From the NCBI GenBank assembly GCA_002440975.1, contig DJWN01000039.1:37745-101744 (forward strand): DNA of 64,000 bases, written 5' to 3'. Below, one piece after another: positions 61,414 to 64,000 of the stretch (position 1 is its first letter; the number at the start of each line of letters is the position of its first letter). The notes beneath the pieces are model-generated. The model had not been told where the DNA came from. It did not search any database and saw nothing but the letters and a program-made list of their open reading frames with translations. Source of the DNA: Bacteroidales bacterium UBA6229 (GTDB lineage Bacteria > Bacteroidota > Bacteroidia > Bacteroidales > F082). The position numbers and the translations under genes were made by a program.

Positions 61414-62657
61414 AAATCTGATTTCTGGCTTTGGTAAATTAAAGTGGAGCAGTTGGCCGGATTCAGGACTTCAATGGCATTTTGCAAAACATGTTCAGGC
61501 CTAATTTTTTCGTACTCCTGCGTAATGGTATTGATGAGTTGTGGCATTTCGATATGCGCATAGTAAGCAAGATTCATGGCTTTGTTGAGTGCCGAAAGTG
61601 AGCCAAAGGAATTGGCTGAGATCACCCTGTTTTTAACTTTGCGTAATTCGTTTGCGGTTGGGGGCTTATGTCTCATCTTTTCGATTTCTGTTTCCAGGGC
61701 TTCTTCAGCTTCGGAAATGGTAACTTTTTCATTGATTTTTCCGGTAACAATAAGCAATCCGGGATCAATATCGCCGGTTACGAAGGCATTGATTTCAGAA
61801 AAAAGTTGCTTCTGCCTTACCAGGGTTTTAAAAAGCCGGGATGACTGACCCGAGCCGAGCAGATCAGAAATCAGATCACTGGCGTAGAAATGTTTGTTGA
61901 GCCTTCCGCACATATGGTAGGTTTTGTAGATGGCTGTTTGGGGCACATCACGCTTCACCTCCATTCGGCGGGCCTGAGTTTGTTTTGGTTCTTCCGGAAG
62001 TTTTCTCTCGTAGGTTTCACCTGCTTCGATTGGTTCGAACCATTTTTTTGCCAGGCGTTCCACTTCGCTGGTTTTTAGGTCACCTGCAACTACCACAATG
62101 GCATTGTTTGGATTGTAAAATCTTTTGTAAAATTCCTTAACATCCTGCAAATGAGCCTGCTCAATATGGCTGATTTCTTTGCCGATGGTATTCCACTGAT
62201 AGGGATGGACTTTGTAGGCGAGTGGTTTCAGCAACAGCCACACATCACCGTAAGGCTGGTTGAGGTAGTTTTGACGAAATTCTTCTGTAACAACCTGCCG
62301 TTGTACTTCCAGGCTTTTTTCGCTGAAAGCCAGGCTAAGCATCCGATCCGATTCGAGCCAAAAGGCTGTTTCGAGGTTGTCTTTGGGGAGGGTGAGATAA
62401 TAATTGGTGATATCGCTGTTAGTAAAGGCATTGTTTTCGCCACCGGCACGTTGTAGCGGTTCATCGTATTTAGGGATGTTTACAGAGCCTCCAAACATCA
62501 GGTGTTCGAAAAGATGGGCAAAGCCGGTGCGATTTGGGTTTTCATCGCGGGCTCCAACATCATAAAGTATATTCACCGCAGCCATGGGTGTGGTGGGATC
62601 GTGCAGTATATAAAAGCGTAAACCGTTGTTTAATATGAAGTTATCGTATATTACCAT
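61410..62657 (-). CDS. M16 family metallopeptidase, catalytic subunit
   Basis: A 415-residue pitrilysin-type zinc peptidase. The inverted zinc motif HLFEH is at 48-52 in TGFAHLFEHLMFGG, with the distal Glu in VTEEFRQNYLN. YNPNNAIVVVAGDL and EERGxx-like segments follow. I start at ATG 62657, since VIYDNFILNNGLRFYIL matches the family start; the frame upstream to 62711 adds 18 residues without support. It has no signal peptide. It forms a presumed heterodimer with the downstream non-catalytic subunit, as in mitochondrial processing peptidase and bacterial M16B pairs. Confidence 0.9.
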   Translation of the reverse strand: MVIYDNFILNNGLRFYILHDPTTPMAAVNILYDVGARDENPNRTGFAHLFEHLMFGGSVNIPKYDEPLQRAGGENNAFTNSDITNYYLTLPKDNLETAFWLESDRMLSLAFSEKSLEVQRQVVTEEFRQNYLNQPYGDVWLLLKPLAYKVHPYQWNTIGKEISHIEQAHLQDVKEFYKRFYNPNNAIVVVAGDLKTSEVERLAKKWFEPIEAGETYERKLPEEPKQTQARRMEVKRDVPQTAIYKTYHMCGRLNKHFYASDLISDLLGSGQSSRLFKTLVRQKQLFSEINAFVTGDIDPGLLIVTGKINEKVTISEAEEALETEIEKMRHKPPTANELRKVKNRVISANSFGSLSALNKAMNLAYYAHIEMPQLINTITQEYEKIRPEHVLQNAIEVLNPANCSTLIYQSQKSDL

Positions 62658-63080
62658 AAATAGAAGATGGTTATTTGTGTATAGCAAATTAGTTGCCCAG
62701 TAAGAAAACATTTGAATTGCAAATTTATTGTAAAACTCAAAATTTCATTTACAATTCTTTTTATTGTAAATTCATAGGGAAACTTGTTTCAGTATCTGTT
62801 TTGTCAGGAATAGATTTATTTTGTATGTTAATGTAAATGATTTCGGTATGATTTTCCGGTGTTATTTTAGATTTATTGTAACTAGCTAAAATCATATAAT
62901 ACTTTATAATGTAACCAATTAGGGCGAACACAATATGACGGGCAACAGGAACTTTGGAGATAGTTATAAATTCCTGTTGGGCGTCATTGTAGAAAATGTG
63001 GGAAAGACAGAAAATCGACAATAAATGCTAACTTTGCTACTTTAAAATACGCGATTGAATGAAAAATAAATAGGTAAGCT
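62658..63080. other. AT-rich intergenic region with a repeated 10-mer
   Basis: 423 bases between the catalytic M16 gene and the SRPBCC gene, both on the minus strand. The 10-mer TTTATTGTAA occurs three times in the same orientation (62724-62733, 62760-62769, 62872-62881). An inverted repeat ATTTACAA/TTGTAAAT is at 62747-62754 and 62764-62771. An 86-codon minus-strand open frame (62761-63021) lacks homology signs and I do not call it a gene. Confidence 0.5.
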
Positions 63081-63619
63081 TTATAACGGACGAACATTTT
63101 TTAGGTTATCGAGACCTGTCTGAAAGTCATTGCCAACAATCTCTTCAAAGTCCATTAAAAATAACGTCAGATTAGAAGGATAAGTCATATGGCCATTAAA
63201 ACCCCACGCAACACGGGTTTGCATACTTTCGATTGCTGTTGTTATGATGTAGGCTTGTTGGGTCGACTCGAAAGGCTCCAGGAATCTCAGTTCATAATCA
63301 ATTCGTTTATCCTCCTCAATGCGAAGGATTTCCTGCTCGCCTGCTCCCACATTTTTCTTCTCAATTTTGCAGGCTGATACAAATCTGGGCTGTCCGTCTG
63401 TTCCGCGATTGCACTTTTGCATCTCCGGATCCATCCTGGCCCATTTACTGAAATTGTCCTGGTTTTTGAGGTATTTTACATAATCAAATACTTCAGCAAT
63501 TGGCTTATTAATTATTACGTTTCTTTCAACAGAATAATTACGATCAACGAAAAGCGCAATCACCAGAAAAATCAAGATAATCGCAACAATTACGAGTGTA
63601 ATTTTTTAAGTAGTTTCAT
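63081..63619 (-). CDS. SRPBCC (START-like) family protein with apparent 1-base frameshift near the start
   Basis: A membrane-anchored polyketide-cyclase/START-like protein; typical members bind lipids or small hydrophobic ligands. ATG 63619 gives MKLLKK, then a run of six A residues (63602-63607 on the minus strand) followed by an early stop. With one extra A the chain would continue as ITLVIVAIILIFLVIALFVD, a proper N-terminal anchor, into SVERNVIINKPIAEVFDYVK, the usual SRPBCC start. The open frame proper (63081-63575) begins only at a TTG inside the hydrophobic stretch. So either the sequence has a homopolymer error or the gene is disrupted or frameshift-regulated. The downstream domain (about 164 residues) looks intact. 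Confidence 0.7.
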
Positions 63620-63809
63620 CGCTTTTGATTTTTTAGGTTACCACAAAGATTGGTTTTTTTGTTTTAGTAATCCAGGAAAAGCAAAAAATGTTCATCTGAA
63701 TAAGTAATTCAGCTGACAGAAATTAGTTTTATGCCAGTAAATCTGTTAAATAACAAGGAATTTCAATTCAAATTCAAGAGAAACCTTTCTTTTTGTATTG
63801 TGCTATTTC

Positions 63810-64000
63810 TTACGACATCATGGTAAAGGCGTAAATCAGGAATATAAGTATCAAGAGTCCAGATTCCCAGCGGTCTAGTTTTTTATTATTTCCGGTGAAC
63901 ATGGCCACGAAAAGCAAAACCGTGCCACCTATCAGAAGATAAATATCAATATTGAATGTATTCTGATACTCCAATGGCCTGATTAAAGCACTGACAGGAA
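63810..64000 (-). CDS. Calcium/sodium antiporter, C-terminal end (cut by window edge)
   Basis: The stop is at 63810-63812 on the minus strand and 62 codons are visible before the edge. The end reads TFNIDIYLLIGGTVLLFVAMF, then TGNNKKLDRWESGLLILIFL and IYAFTMMS. This matches the last transmembrane pair of K+-dependent or bacterial Na+/Ca2+ exchangers (YrbG/CaCA family), where a Gly/Lys/Arg-W-E linker precedes the final helix. The rest of the gene lies outside the window, so the identification is provisional. Confidence 0.65.
   Translation of the reverse strand, partial: PVSALIRPLEYQNTFNIDIYLLIGGTVLLFVAMFTGNNKKLDRWESGLLILIFLIYAFTMMS

Noticed and set aside
62761..63021. 86-codon minus-strand open frame in the AT-rich spacer
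   Set aside because: Low-complexity composition, no recognisable domain, and no ribosome binding site or promoter support. Its frame covers repeats and an inverted repeat, so it is more likely chance.
1..64000. CRISPR arrays, insertion sequences, prophage, tRNA or rRNA genes
   Set aside because: I saw no regular repeat-spacer pattern, transposase or integrase motifs, tRNA cloverleaf sequence or rRNA-like stretch. A tRNA scan program would be the decisive check.

Overview
The window reads as an ordinary chromosomal stretch of a Bacteroidota bacterium, most likely class Bacteroidia, with roughly 40% G+C. Supporting signs are a short primary sigma factor of 287 residues without region 1.1; repeated promoter -7 boxes of the TAnnTTTG class; few Shine-Dalgarno sites; a TonB-dependent receptor with a carboxypeptidase-like N-terminal domain; a protein with a type IX secretion (T9SS) type B C-terminal domain; an OmpA protein built like PorE; and a fused glycogen synthase/glycogen phosphorylase. 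I see no rRNA, tRNA, CRISPR array, insertion sequence, prophage or plasmid signal.

Layout. 1-6.5 kb: start of an indolepyruvate:ferredoxin oxidoreductase alpha subunit (cut by the window edge), ACP phosphodiesterase, a cyclic-nucleotide-binding protein with a broken histidine-kinase half, a small lipoprotein, a YjbQ protein, and eukaryote-like citrate synthase and NADP isocitrate dehydrogenase. 6.9-14.6 kb: PspC and LiaF-like membrane proteins, a CbpA-type DnaJ, a TonB receptor, oligopeptidase B and a possible orphan PD-(D/E)xK nuclease-like protein. 14.8-19.3 kb: a beta-barrel protein, then a compact carotenoid operon (crtI, crtB, an unknown exported protein, idi, crtZ). 19.5-27.7 kb: housekeeping genes (cation antiporter, rpsO, pnp, rpoD, rpe, a single-domain response regulator, pepD). 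27.8-36.9 kb: a four-gene glycogen operon. 37.1-46.1 kb: S9 peptidase, MscS channel with an unknown partner, and an overlapping five-gene envelope operon (lipoprotein, LtaS-like sulfatase, lipid kinase, SUI1 factor, methyltransferase). 46.2-51.1 kb: HAD phosphatase with an M23 peptidase, HD hydrolase, NRK-like kinase and a beta-helix lipoprotein. 51.4-58.5 kb: ffh, folD, a secreted protein, queE, the PorE-like OmpA protein and a CNNM/CorC transporter. 58.5-64 kb: a T9SS-exported protein coupled to an M16 active/inactive peptidase pair, an SRPBCC protein with an apparent one-base frameshift, and the end of a Na+/Ca2+ antiporter.

How the genes fit together. The organism has TCA-cycle enzymes, ferredoxin-linked 2-oxoacid metabolism, glycogen storage, carotenoid pigment and a type IX secretion or gliding-type envelope. 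Many neighbours overlap by 1-8 bases or sit 1-3 bases apart, so translational coupling is common. No wholly new multi-gene system is evident. The observations most worth following are the pseudo-kinase, the frameshifted SRPBCC gene, the uncharacterised exported protein in the crt operon, the terminator abutting the yjbQ start codon, a promoter-like motif shared by the dnaJ-type gene and a lipoprotein gene, and the overlapping sulfatase/lipid-kinase operon.
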